Shown here: one piece after another, positions 1 through 5,842 of the stretch
Numbering within the stretch: position 1 is the stretch's first letter
Layout: every line of letters starts with the position of its first letter
Source of the DNA: JBGTBQ01 sp041749275
GTDB taxonomy: Bacteria > Acidobacteriota > Blastocatellia > Pyrinomonadales > Pyrinomonadaceae
NCBI GenBank assembly: GCA_041749275.1
Contig: JBGTBQ010000116.1
Coordinates: forward strand, 1-6,496
Direction: 5' to 3'
DNA length: 6,496 nucleotides
Made by a program: the position numbers and the translations under genes
Notes under the pieces: model-generated
Seen by the model: only the letters and a program-made list of their open reading frames with translations
The model's database searches: none
Told to the model about the DNA's origin: nothing

Positions 1-192
1 GGCGCGCGGGCCGGCGAGTATTACGACGCTGCTTCGCAGCGCGCGGGCGAGTTGGCGCAGACGGCGCGCGAGGCCGCTTCGCGTCGCGGCGAGCAGGTCA
101 CGGCGGCCATCGAGGCCGGCAAGCAGGCTTACCACGACGAGAAGCGGCGCACCGAAGGCTCCGTTATGCTCGAGCCGGCGGCGGGTGAGTAA
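1..192 (+). CDS. YtxH-like protein, C-terminal fragment (5' end outside window)
   Basis: Frame 1 is open from the first base to the TAA at 190-192 and gives 63 residues, so only the C-terminus is present. The peptide is rich in Ala, Glu, Arg and Gln with helical heptad character (AGEYYDAASQRAGELAQTAR), then AAIEAGKQAYHDEKRR and a short acidic tail. Repeated amphipathic helices ending in an 'AIEAGKQAY..EK' stretch are what I recognise from YtxH-domain (gas-vesicle/general-stress-like) small membrane proteins of Acidobacteriota. In those the N-terminus carries one membrane helix, which would lie outside this window. The next gene encodes another single-pass coiled-coil protein, a common partner. 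The molecular function is unknown; a structural envelope or stress role is inference. That the frame is coding is well supported by codon use; the family name is moderately sure. Confidence 0.7.
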   Translation, partial: GARAGEYYDAASQRAGELAQTAREAASRRGEQVTAAIEAGKQAYHDEKRRTEGSVMLEPAAGE

Positions 193-198
193 GGCAAA

Positions 199-476
199 AG
201 CTGTTAGCTTTCAGCGAGCAGCTTTCTGTTTTTTGTTTCAGCTAAGAGCGTGTCTAAAAAGCCATGTGCCGAAGCTCCGTGAGGAGCGGAATGTTTATAG
301 CCCATCGCGTGACACGAGGTCGCTGAAGCTCCGTGAGGAGCGACATATTAGGCGCTGCCGCCCCTCCGGGGCTTGAAAGAACAAGGGGAGAGCGGCACGT
401 GCTACACACATTCCGCTCCTGACGGAGCTGACTCCAAGCTGACTTTTTAGACACGCTCTAAGAGCTAATAGCTAAT
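199..476. repeat. Heptanucleotide repeat array with inverted arms, split by a MITE
   Basis: Left of the mobile element, AGC recurs with exact 7-nt spacing at 199, 206, 213 and 220 (AGCTGTT, AGCTTTC, AGCGAGC, AGCTTTC), and again at 240. Right of it, AGCTAAG/AGCTAAT units continue to 476, one base before the ATG at 478. If 246-461 (element plus one TAA) is removed, 240-245 joins 462 to give AGCTAAG followed by two AGCTAAT units in perfect phase. The left array (199-215) also pairs with the reverse complement of the right array at 14 of 17 positions, so the original spacer was an inverted-repeat heptad element. I see no terminator T-tract and no Shine-Dalgarno in it. The function is unknown. Confidence 0.7.
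246..458. mobile_element. 213-bp MITE-like element with 16-bp perfect terminal inverted repeats
   Basis: The ends GAGCGTGTCTAAAAAG (246-261) and CTTTTTAGACACGCTC (443-458) are exact reverse complements. They are flanked by TAA at 243-245 and 459-461, a 3-bp target duplication. Inside, 273-294 and 408-429 are a second inverted pair matching at 21 of 22 positions. GAAGCTCCGTGAGGAGCG occurs twice as a direct repeat (271-288 and 325-342). Small hairpins lie at 274-287, 328-341, 360-372 (GCCCC TCC GGGGC) and 415-428. No transposase is encoded, and the short open frames inside are repeat-derived, so this is a non-autonomous element. A TNA-type duplication and such ends fit some IS5-family groups, but the parent IS is inference. 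It lies between the YtxH-like and DUF948-like genes. Confidence 0.85.
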
Positions 477-477
477 C

Positions 478-1041
478 ATGGCCCTGCAAATGAGCACGAA
501 CGATCCGGCCTTCTGGGTGATGGTGTTGGTCGCTATCTCGTTCGTCGTCATCGCGGTGGCGATGGTCGTCATCGCGGTCGTCGTCGGGCGAGTCGCGCGG
601 ATGGCGTCGAACCTTGAGCGGCGCGTCGAGCCGCTCGTGGAGCGCGTCGGCGCGCTCACCGAACAGGTGCGCCTGATCGCGGTCGAGGGCAAGGATGTGG
701 CCGAGCAGGTGACGCTCATGTCGGGGCATCTCTCGACCGCCTCGATGCACTTCTCGGAGTCCATGTCGCTCATCAAGGATGAGGTACGCGAGTTGAAAGA
801 GATCGTCGGCGTCTCGGTGGAAACGGCGCGCGAGAAGGTCGAGTTGATTAGCCGCTCGATAGACGAGACGCATGGACAACTGACGGCGACGACCTCGCTT
901 ATCAACTCGAAGATCGTCGGCCCGGCGCGCGAGATCGCGGCGATTATGGCGGGGGTCCGGCGCGGTCTGGAAGTGCTCGTGGCCCCCACGCCAAAACAGA
1001 TTGACCAGACCTACGCGGAGGATGAGATGTTCATCGGCTGA
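478..1041 (+). CDS. DUF948-like single-pass membrane coiled-coil protein
   Basis: This 187-residue protein has a short polar N-terminus, one strongly hydrophobic helix at about residues 12-36 (VMVLVAISFVVIAVAMVVIA), then a long soluble region with few prolines and regular Val/Leu/Ile spacing that looks like coiled coil to about residue 165. Its tail reads AIMAGVRRGLEVL...DEMFIG. The architecture and the string of Glu/Val/Ser-rich helices fit the DUF948 family, whose function is not established. The cytoplasmic or periplasmic side cannot be told from sequence alone. The start is uncertain: ATG at 478 gives MALQM, and a second in-frame ATG lies at 490, and neither has a clear Shine-Dalgarno. 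It follows a YtxH-like gene across a 285-bp repeat-filled spacer and ends at an intrinsic terminator, so it is probably the last gene of its transcript. Confidence 0.8.
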   Translation: MALQMSTNDPAFWVMVLVAISFVVIAVAMVVIAVVVGRVARMASNLERRVEPLVERVGALTEQVRLIAVEGKDVAEQVTLMSGHLSTASMHFSESMSLIKDEVRELKEIVGVSVETAREKVELISRSIDETHGQLTATTSLINSKIVGPAREIAAIMAGVRRGLEVLVAPTPKQIDQTYAEDEMFIG

Positions 1042-1068
1042 CGGTGCATCCTTAACACAGGCGCAATG

Positions 1069-1118
1069 CGCCCGGGCCATCATCTCCGTGAGGGGAAATG
1101 GTTCGGGCGTTTTGTTTT
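1069..1118 (+). terminator. Rho-independent terminator after the DUF948-like gene
   Basis: Bases 1069-1080 (CGCCCGGGCCAT) pair with 1098-1109 (ATGGTTCGGGCG) in a 12-bp stem with two internal G-U pairs. The stem is followed directly by TTTTGTTTT at 1110-1118. The loop itself can fold further, with 1083-1087 pairing with 1092-1096 around GTGA. Position (28 bases after the stop codon) and orientation fit termination of the upstream transcript, separating it from the ileS unit. Confidence 0.8.
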
Positions 1119-1133
1119 GTAATGAATGCGGAA

Positions 1134-1244
1134 AGACAGGTCAGTACCCGGAGCGGTAGCGACGGGGTAGGCACACGCTAACACTCAAGCCGCGCATGAT
1201 GTACGACAGACCCGCCCGCTACCGCAGGCGGTACTGACCTGTCT
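1134..1244. repeat. 111-bp inverted-repeat (MITE-like or REP-like) element
   Basis: AGACAGGTCAGTACC (1134-1148) is exactly complementary to 1230-1244. GCGGTAGCG (1153-1161) is exactly complementary to 1217-1225, and GGGT (1165-1168) to 1210-1213. Overall 28 of 35 arm positions pair around a 41-nt centre (1169-1209), so the whole could form one long hairpin. Only a doubtful 2-bp AA duplication flanks it, and there is no coding content. It lies between the terminator and the ileS promoter. The pattern CCCGCCCGCTACCGC...GGTACTG reminds me of dispersed repeats in Blastocatellia drafts, which is memory and not a search result. Whether it moves, or acts as a transcript-end or insulating hairpin, is unknown. 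Confidence 0.75.
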
Positions 1245-1264
1245 AACGCTAATTCGCCTGACTT

Positions 1265-1292
1265 TTGAAATGCCACACGGGTGCGCTAGTAT
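1265..1292 (+). promoter_or_regulatory. Candidate sigma70-type promoter for the ileS operon
   Basis: TTGAAA (1265-1270; five of six consensus bases) is followed after 16 nt by TAGTAT (1287-1292; four of six). Transcription would begin near 1299, leaving a leader of about 60 nt before the ATG at 1360. It lies just after the inverted-repeat element and past the upstream terminator, where a promoter is needed. The leader is too short for a T-box, and I see no other riboswitch. The call is by eye only. Confidence 0.4.
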
Positions 1293-1341
1293 CAACAATT
1301 CACAAAGCGTTGCGCGTCTGCTCCAACAGAGCGCGACACGG

Positions 1342-1350
1342 CGAGGAAGA
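1342..1350 (+). promoter_or_regulatory. Ribosome binding site that decides the ileS start
   Basis: The purine run GAGGAAGAG ends nine bases before ATG 1360, and AGGA is at 1343-1346. The frame is also open upstream to an ATG at 1270, but that one overlaps the candidate promoter and has no comparable purine run. This supports 1360 as the true start. Confidence 0.55.
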
Positions 1351-1359
1351 GATTCATTT

Positions 1360-4300
1360 ATGTCAACAGAGACCACGCTTGAACTGAAAAAAACTGTCAA
1401 CCTGCCGAAGACGAGCTTCGCGCAGAAGGCGAATTTGGGGCAGTCGGAACCCGCGCGCCTGAAGAAGTGGGCCGAAAATGACCTCTACCACCTCATCCGC
1501 CGCGCGTGCGTGGGCCGCGAGAAGTTCGTCCTCCACGACGGCCCGCCCTACGCCAACTCCGACATCCACATCGGCACGGCGCTTAACAAGATTCTCAAAG
1601 ACCTCGTGGTGAAGTCCTACACGATGATGGGCTACGACGCGCCATATGTGCCCGGCTACGACTGCCACGGGCTGCCCATCGAACAGCACGTCGAGCGCGG
1701 CTTGGAGAAGAAGGGCAAGAAGCGCGGCGACCTCTCGCCCGTCAGCTTCCGCCGCGCGTGCCGCGAGCACGCCGCCGACGCTTTGAAGCGGCAGACGCGC
1801 GACTTTCAGCGTTTGGGCGTGACGGGCCTGTGGGAAGACCCGTATCTCACGATGTCGAACCACTACGAGGCCGAGACGGCGCGCCTCTTCGGTCGCTTCG
1901 TCGAGCGCGGTTACGTCTACAAGGGCGCGCGTCCCGTCTACTGGTGCATCCACGACCAGACGGCGCTCGCCGAGGCCGAGGTCGAGTACGCCGAGCACAC
2001 GAGTCCGAGCGTCTACGTCAAGTTTCCTTTGCGGAGCGACCCGGCGGCGATTGATGGGAGGCTCGCTGGCCGAAACGTCTTCTTCCTTATCTGGACGACG
2101 ACGCCGTGGACGCTCCCGGCCAACCTCGGCATCGCCGTCAATCCGCTCTTCGAGTACGCGGCCTTCGAGGTCGGAGACGAAGTTTACGTGGTTGCAAGTG
2201 ACCTGCTCGAGACCGTGGTCGAGAAGTGCGGCCTCGGTAGCGTGGCGACGCTTGCGGCGAACGGCGCCGGCGAGGACGTTCAAGTCAACGAAGCGGCGCG
2301 ACCGAACGTGCTCGCGCGCTTCATGGGCGCGCGGCTCGACCGGCTCGAATGCGGGCACGCATGGCTCGACCGCCCGTCGCTCGTGATGCTCGGCGAGCAC
2401 GTGACGCTCGGCGGTGAGGCCGACGCCGAAAGCGAGCTTGACGTGAAGGAGGCGCGCGATAAAAAGAGCACGGGCAAGGCCGGGACGGGCTGCGTGCATA
2501 CAGCGCCGGGGCACGGTCACGACGACTTCGTAATCGGCACGCGCTATGGCCTCGAAGTCTATTGCCCGGTGGACAACGCCGGTCGCTTCACTTCCGAGGT
2601 AGAGCACTTCGCCGGTCTCGGCGTGTTCGAGGCGAACCCGAAGATCGTCGCCTTTATGCAAGAGCGCGGCGTGCTCGTGCACGGTGAAAATTACGCGCAC
2701 CGCTATCCGCACTGCTGGCGCTGCAAGAACCCGGTCATCTTCCGCGCCACGCCGCAGTGGTTCGTCTCGTTCGATACGCTCTCGCGCGTGACCACGTCGG
2801 AGGTCGAACAGGACGACGACGGGCGTGACCGCACGAACTACACCGAGAACGAGGGGGCCGCGCCGGAATCTTTGCGCGACGGCGCGCTGCGCGAGGTGGC
2901 GCGCGTCGAATGGGTGCCGGCGTGGGGCGAAGACCGGATGCGGAACATGCTGACGAACCGCCCCGATTGGTGCGTCTCGCGCCAGCGTGTGTGGGGCGTG
3001 CCGATTCCCGTCTTCTACTGCGCCGCGTGCAACGAGACGGTCGCCAGTCAAGCCGTCATCGGACATGTCGCCGACATCTTCGAGCAGGAGTCGGCGGACG
3101 CTTGGTATGCGCGCGAGGCGCGGGAGTTGCTGCCCGTCGGCTTCGCGTGCGAGAAGTGCGGCGCGACGGAGTTCACGAAAGAGACGGACATCCTCGACGT
3201 GTGGTTCGACAGCGGCTCTTCGTCGGTCGCCGTGCTCGAAAAGTATGGCGACTTGCGTTGGCCGGCGGACGTGTACCTCGAAGGCGGCGACCAGTTTCGC
3301 GGGTGGTTCAATTCGTCTCTGATGGTCGGTCTCGCCGCGCACGACCGCGCGCCCTACGACACGGTTATCACGCATGGCTGGGTCGTAGACGGGCAGGGCA
3401 AGGCGATGCACAAGTCCGCCGGCAACGCCATCTCGCCGAACGAGGTCATCAAGGAGTCGGGCGCGGAAATCCTGCGGCTGTGGTCGGCCTCTTCGGACTA
3501 TCACGAGGATATGCGCTGCTCGCCCGAAATTCTGCAACGCGCGCAGGACGCTTATCGCAAGATGCGGAACACGGCGCGCTTCGCCCTCGGCAACCTCGAT
3601 GGCTTCGACCCCGCGCGCGACAGCGTGGGCGAGCAGGAGATGTTGGAGATTGACCGCTGGGCGCTGGCGGAACTGGATGCCGTCACGACGCGCGTCGTCG
3701 AAGGCTACAGGGCTTTCGAGTACCACACGGTCTACCACGCGCTTTACAACTTCTGCACCGTGACGCTCTCGGCGCGCTACTTCGACATCATCAAGGACAG
3801 GCTCTACACGTCCGCGCCGAAGTCCCGCGCGCGTCGCTCGGCGCAGACGGCGCTTCATCGCATCGCCGACGCGCTCGCGCGGCTGCTCGCGCCGGTTCTC
3901 GTTTTCACGGCGGACGAAATCTGGGAGAACCTCCCGCGCACCGGCGCGGACGCCGAACTTCAGTCCGTGCACCTCGCCCTCTTCCCCGTGGCGGCTGGCG
4001 CCGAGCGCGATGCGGGATTGCGTAATCAGTGGTCGCAGTTGTTCGAGGTGCGCGATGTGGTGCTGCGCTCGCTCGAAGAGGCGCGCGTCTCGAAGCTCAT
4101 CGGCAGCAGCCTCGAAGCGCACGTGCGCCTGCGCGCGAAGACGCGACGGGACTACGACCTGTTGGAGAGCCGCCGCGAACAGCTCCGTTATTTGTTCATC
4201 GTCTCCGAGGTCTCGCTGACGATTGCGGACGAGGGGGCGGCGGTGGACGGCGACGCGGTCGAGGTTGAAGTAGTGCGTGCCGACGGCCAGAAGTGCGAGC

Positions 4301-4410
4301 GCTGCTGGAACTATTCAAAGCGCGTCGGCGAGTTCGCGCGCTATCCGAACGTGTGTGAGCGCTGCATCGAAGCGCTCGCCGAGATCGAGATCGAAGGGGG
4401 TGCGGCGTGA
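1360..4410 (+). CDS. ileS: Isoleucyl-tRNA synthetase
   Basis: This class Ia synthetase charges tRNA-Ile in the cytoplasm and edits misactivated valine. From ATG 1360 it has 1016 residues, starting with the family's N-terminal pattern (VNLPKTSFAQKANL). The Rossmann motif HDGPPYANSDIHIGTALNK places HIGH as HIGT at 70-73. The CP1 editing domain has WTTTPWTLPAN from 245 and GTGCVHTAPGHGHDDF, with the editing aspartate pair at 388-389. CxxC pairs at 554/557 and 597/600 look like a zinc knuckle. LDVWFDSGSS follows, and the KMSKS loop reads KAMHKS at 681-686. The anticodon-binding helical domain runs to about residue 950. The C-terminal zinc ribbon has cysteines 979, 982, 999 and 1002. It is longer than the roughly 940 residues usual for bacteria, partly through two charged insertions at about 351-374 and 473-504. 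It overlaps lspA by 4 nt and heads the operon. The identification is secure. Confidence 0.98.
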   Translation: MSTETTLELKKTVNLPKTSFAQKANLGQSEPARLKKWAENDLYHLIRRACVGREKFVLHDGPPYANSDIHIGTALNKILKDLVVKSYTMMGYDAPYVPGYDCHGLPIEQHVERGLEKKGKKRGDLSPVSFRRACREHAADALKRQTRDFQRLGVTGLWEDPYLTMSNHYEAETARLFGRFVERGYVYKGARPVYWCIHDQTALAEAEVEYAEHTSPSVYVKFPLRSDPAAIDGRLAGRNVFFLIWTTTPWTLPANLGIAVNPLFEYAAFEVGDEVYVVASDLLETVVEKCGLGSVATLAANGAGEDVQVNEAARPNVLARFMGARLDRLECGHAWLDRPSLVMLGEHVTLGGEADAESELDVKEARDKKSTGKAGTGCVHTAPGHGHDDFVIGTRYGLEVYCPVDNAGRFTSEVEHFAGLGVFEANPKIVAFMQERGVLVHGENYAHRYPHCWRCKNPVIFRATPQWFVSFDTLSRVTTSEVEQDDDGRDRTNYTENEGAAPESLRDGALREVARVEWVPAWGEDRMRNMLTNRPDWCVSRQRVWGVPIPVFYCAACNETVASQAVIGHVADIFEQESADAWYAREARELLPVGFACEKCGATEFTKETDILDVWFDSGSSSVAVLEKYGDLRWPADVYLEGGDQFRGWFNSSLMVGLAAHDRAPYDTVITHGWVVDGQGKAMHKSAGNAISPNEVIKESGAEILRLWSASSDYHEDMRCSPEILQRAQDAYRKMRNTARFALGNLDGFDPARDSVGEQEMLEIDRWALAELDAVTTRVVEGYRAFEYHTVYHALYNFCTVTLSARYFDIIKDRLYTSAPKSRARRSAQTALHRIADALARLLAPVLVFTADEIWENLPRTGADAELQSVHLALFPVAAGAERDAGLRNQWSQLFEVRDVVLRSLEEARVSKLIGSSLEAHVRLRAKTRRDYDLLESRREQLRYLFIVSEVSLTIADEGAAVDGDAVEVEVVRADGQKCERCWNYSKRVGEFARYPNVCERCIEALAEIEIEGGAA
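4394..4400 (+). promoter_or_regulatory. Ribosome binding site for lspA inside ileS
   Basis: AAGGGGG lies six bases before the GTG at 4407, within the last codons of ileS. It supports the GTG start and translational coupling through the GTGA overlap. Confidence 0.6.
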
Positions 4411-4940
4411 GCAAGCGGGGCCGTAGCATCATCTGGCGCGCGTTATATGTCGTCGCGGCGGCGGGCATTTATTTGACCGATCAGGCGTCGAAGGCGTGGG
4501 CCGTCAAACACCTGCGCTTCGGCGATAGCCGCAACGTGATTGACGGCGTGCTCTACTTCTCCTACGCCGAGAATCCCGGCATCGCCTTCGGACAGTTGCA
4601 GGGCGGCGGCGAGTTCGGGCGGTGGATGCTCTCGGCGCTGGCGGCGCTCGCCGCCGTCGGCGTTGTCCTATACATCTTCCGCACCACGCGCATGGACGAC
4701 CGCGTGCTCGGCGCGTGCGCCCTGCTGCTCGCGGGCATCGCCGGCAACCTGACCGACCGCGTCCGCCTCGGTCACGTCGTGGACTTCATCGAAGTCCACA
4801 TCGGCTCGTTCCAGTGGTCGATCTTCAACGTGGCCGACGCGGTGATTTGCCTCGGCGCGGGGCTGCTCGCGCTCGACCTGATTTTAGAAGGACGGAAGTC
4901 CGGAGTCAGAAGTCAGAAGTCAGAAGAAGGCGCGCGTTAA
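4407..4940 (+). CDS. lspA: Lipoprotein signal peptidase (signal peptidase II)
   Basis: LspA is the inner-membrane aspartyl protease that removes the signal peptide from prolipoproteins after Lgt has lipidated the lipobox cysteine. The 177-residue product has four hydrophobic segments (about 8-24, 68-88, 96-113 and 139-160). It carries the conserved blocks TDQASK (24-29), NPGIAFG (56-62), GNLTDRVRLGHVVDFI (113-128) and FNVADAVI (140-147). The two catalytic aspartates are D126 (VVDF) and D144 (NVAD). The start is GTG at 4407, overlapping the ileS stop as GTGA. The ileS-lspA order is common in bacteria, and close coupling is expected. The odd part is the end: from residue 166 the polar tail (GVRSQKSEEGAR) is encoded by a 7-nt tandem repeat, not by family sequence, so the ancestral protein probably ended near residue 163. 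Confidence 0.97.
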   Translation: MSKRGRSIIWRALYVVAAAGIYLTDQASKAWAVKHLRFGDSRNVIDGVLYFSYAENPGIAFGQLQGGGEFGRWMLSALAALAAVGVVLYIFRTTRMDDRVLGACALLLAGIAGNLTDRVRLGHVVDFIEVHIGSFQWSIFNVADAVICLGAGLLALDLILEGRKSGVRSQKSEEGAR

Positions 4941-4992
4941 GCGTTCGGCCATCTTTATCAATCAAACATTCTGACTCTTGACTTCTGACTCC
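4902..4992. repeat. Heptanucleotide inverted-repeat element spanning the lspA-lgt junction
   Basis: The left arm 4902-4925 consists of GG followed by just over three AGTCAGA units in tandem. The right arm 4969-4992 is its reverse complement at 22 of 24 positions (TTCTGAC, TCTTGAC, TTCTGAC, TCC). The arms enclose 43 nt. The left arm lies in the end of lspA and the right arm ends ten bases before the lgt ATG. No T-tract follows, so it is not a standard intrinsic terminator. The layout, facing arrays of 7-mers filling a gene junction, matches the element upstream of the DUF948-like gene although the 7-mer differs. The role is unknown; mRNA structure or stability between the two genes is possible. 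Confidence 0.75.
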
Positions 4993-5002
4993 TATCATTG
5001 AA

Positions 5003-5839
5003 ATGTTTCCAGAACTATTTCGCATCGGCAACTTTCCCGTCAACACCTACGGCGTGTTGATGGCGCTGGCGTTTTTGGTGGCGCTGTTCATAGCCTCGCG
5101 GCTGGCCGAGCGCGACGGATTGAAGCGCGAGCGCGTATTCGACATGGGACTGTGGATGCTGCTCGCGGGTCTCGTCGGCTCGAAGCTGCTGCTGCTCTTG
5201 GCTGAAGCGGAGTACCGCGCCGACCCGTCGCGGCTCCTGTCGCTCGACTTTCTGCGTTCGGGGGGCGTGTGGTACGGGGGCTTTCTCGGCGGCCTCACGG
5301 CGGGCGTGATTCTGATGCGGCGCTACGGGCTGCCGTTCTGGAAGTCGGCGGATGCGTTCGCGCCGGGCGTCGCCATCGGACAGTCCATCGGGCGGCTGGG
5401 GTGCTTCGCCGCCGGGTGCTGCTGGGGACGAGAGTGCGAGCTGCCGTGGGGCGTGGCGTTCCCCGAACGCGCGCACGAAATTACGGGCGTGCCCGTGGGC
5501 GTGCACCTGCATCCGACGCAGGTCTACGAATCGCTCACGATGCTCGCCATCTTTCTCTTCCTCGTCTGGCTGCATCGCCGAAAGCGTTTCAGCGGGCAGG
5601 TGCTTTTGACTTACGCCGTGCTGTACGGCGCGGCGCGCTTCACCATCGAGTTCTTCCGCGACGACCCGCGCGGCGACATCCTCGGACTGACGACGCTGAC
5701 GCACCTCTCCACCTCGCAGCTCATCAGCCTCCTCGTCGGACTCGGCGGACTCGTTCTTCTCATCCTCCGCTGGCGACGTGCGACCGGCGAGCCGCATCAC
5801 GACGCTGATGCCGCCGCGTCAAGCACGGCGCGGACGTAA
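5003..5839 (+). CDS. lgt: Phosphatidylglycerol:prolipoprotein diacylglyceryl transferase
   Basis: Lgt is the integral inner-membrane enzyme that moves diacylglycerol from phosphatidylglycerol to the lipobox cysteine thiol, the first step of lipoprotein maturation and the one before LspA. The 278-residue length is normal. The sequence shows the N-terminal NTYGVLMALAF, then RSGGVWYGGFLGG, the Lgt signature region beginning GRLGCFAAGCCWG (R131 in the position of the essential arginine), HPTQVYES, and YGAARFTIEFFRDD followed by STSQLISL and a final membrane helix. About seven hydrophobic segments are visible. The signature has Cys-rich GCCWG where the enterobacterial form has NGELWG-type sequence; such variants are common outside Proteobacteria. 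The ATG at 5003 has no clear Shine-Dalgarno. It lies 62 nt after lspA across an inverted-repeat element, and 3 nt before the next gene. The identification is secure. Confidence 0.96.
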   Translation: MFPELFRIGNFPVNTYGVLMALAFLVALFIASRLAERDGLKRERVFDMGLWMLLAGLVGSKLLLLLAEAEYRADPSRLLSLDFLRSGGVWYGGFLGGLTAGVILMRRYGLPFWKSADAFAPGVAIGQSIGRLGCFAAGCCWGRECELPWGVAFPERAHEITGVPVGVHLHPTQVYESLTMLAIFLFLVWLHRRKRFSGQVLLTYAVLYGAARFTIEFFRDDPRGDILGLTTLTHLSTSQLISLLVGLGGLVLLILRWRRATGEPHHDADAAASSTART

Positions 5840-5842
5840 ATC

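Noticed and set aside
199..245. CRISPR-like array from regularly spaced repeats
   Set aside because: The period is 7 nt with no spacers of unique sequence and no cas gene, so it is a microsatellite-like tandem repeat.
254..454. Minus-strand 66-codon frame (and + strand frame 185-376) in the first spacer
   Set aside because: Both are made of the mobile element's palindromes and direct repeats, such as the LLTELR and LREER strings from GCTCC hairpins. Similar predicted peptides are a common annotation artefact of repeats.
1270..1359. N-terminal extension of IleRS from the ATG at 1270
   Set aside because: The extra 30 residues do not resemble IleRS, the region holds the likely -10 box and leader, and a purine-rich ribosome binding site precedes ATG 1360.
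1299..1359. T-box or other tRNA-sensing leader before ileS
   Set aside because: Only about 60 nt are available, with no T-box sequence and no terminator-antiterminator pair. The strong hairpin terminator at 1069-1118 belongs to the previous gene.
1185..1400. Minus-strand 71-codon frame upstream of ileS
   Set aside because: It overlaps the inverted repeat, the promoter and the start of ileS, and has no family-like sequence.
1758..2386. Arg/Ser-rich + strand open frames inside ileS (also 2910-3653, 4010-4268, 4622-4981 and 5269-5808)
   Set aside because: These are out-of-frame shadows of ileS, lspA and lgt with low-complexity composition and no domain signature.
1363..4122. A 919-codon open frame on the minus strand opposite ileS
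   Set aside because: ileS on the + strand is unmistakable. The antisense frame is Arg/Ala/Val/Glu-rich with no recognisable domain, as expected from the mirror of high-G+C codon bias. The same holds for the minus frames at 5015-5800 and 5819-6457.
4902..4992. Intrinsic terminator between lspA and lgt
   Set aside because: The arms are long and A/G-rich with a 43-nt loop and no T-tract after the second arm. The lgt ATG follows within ten bases, so read-through is more likely.
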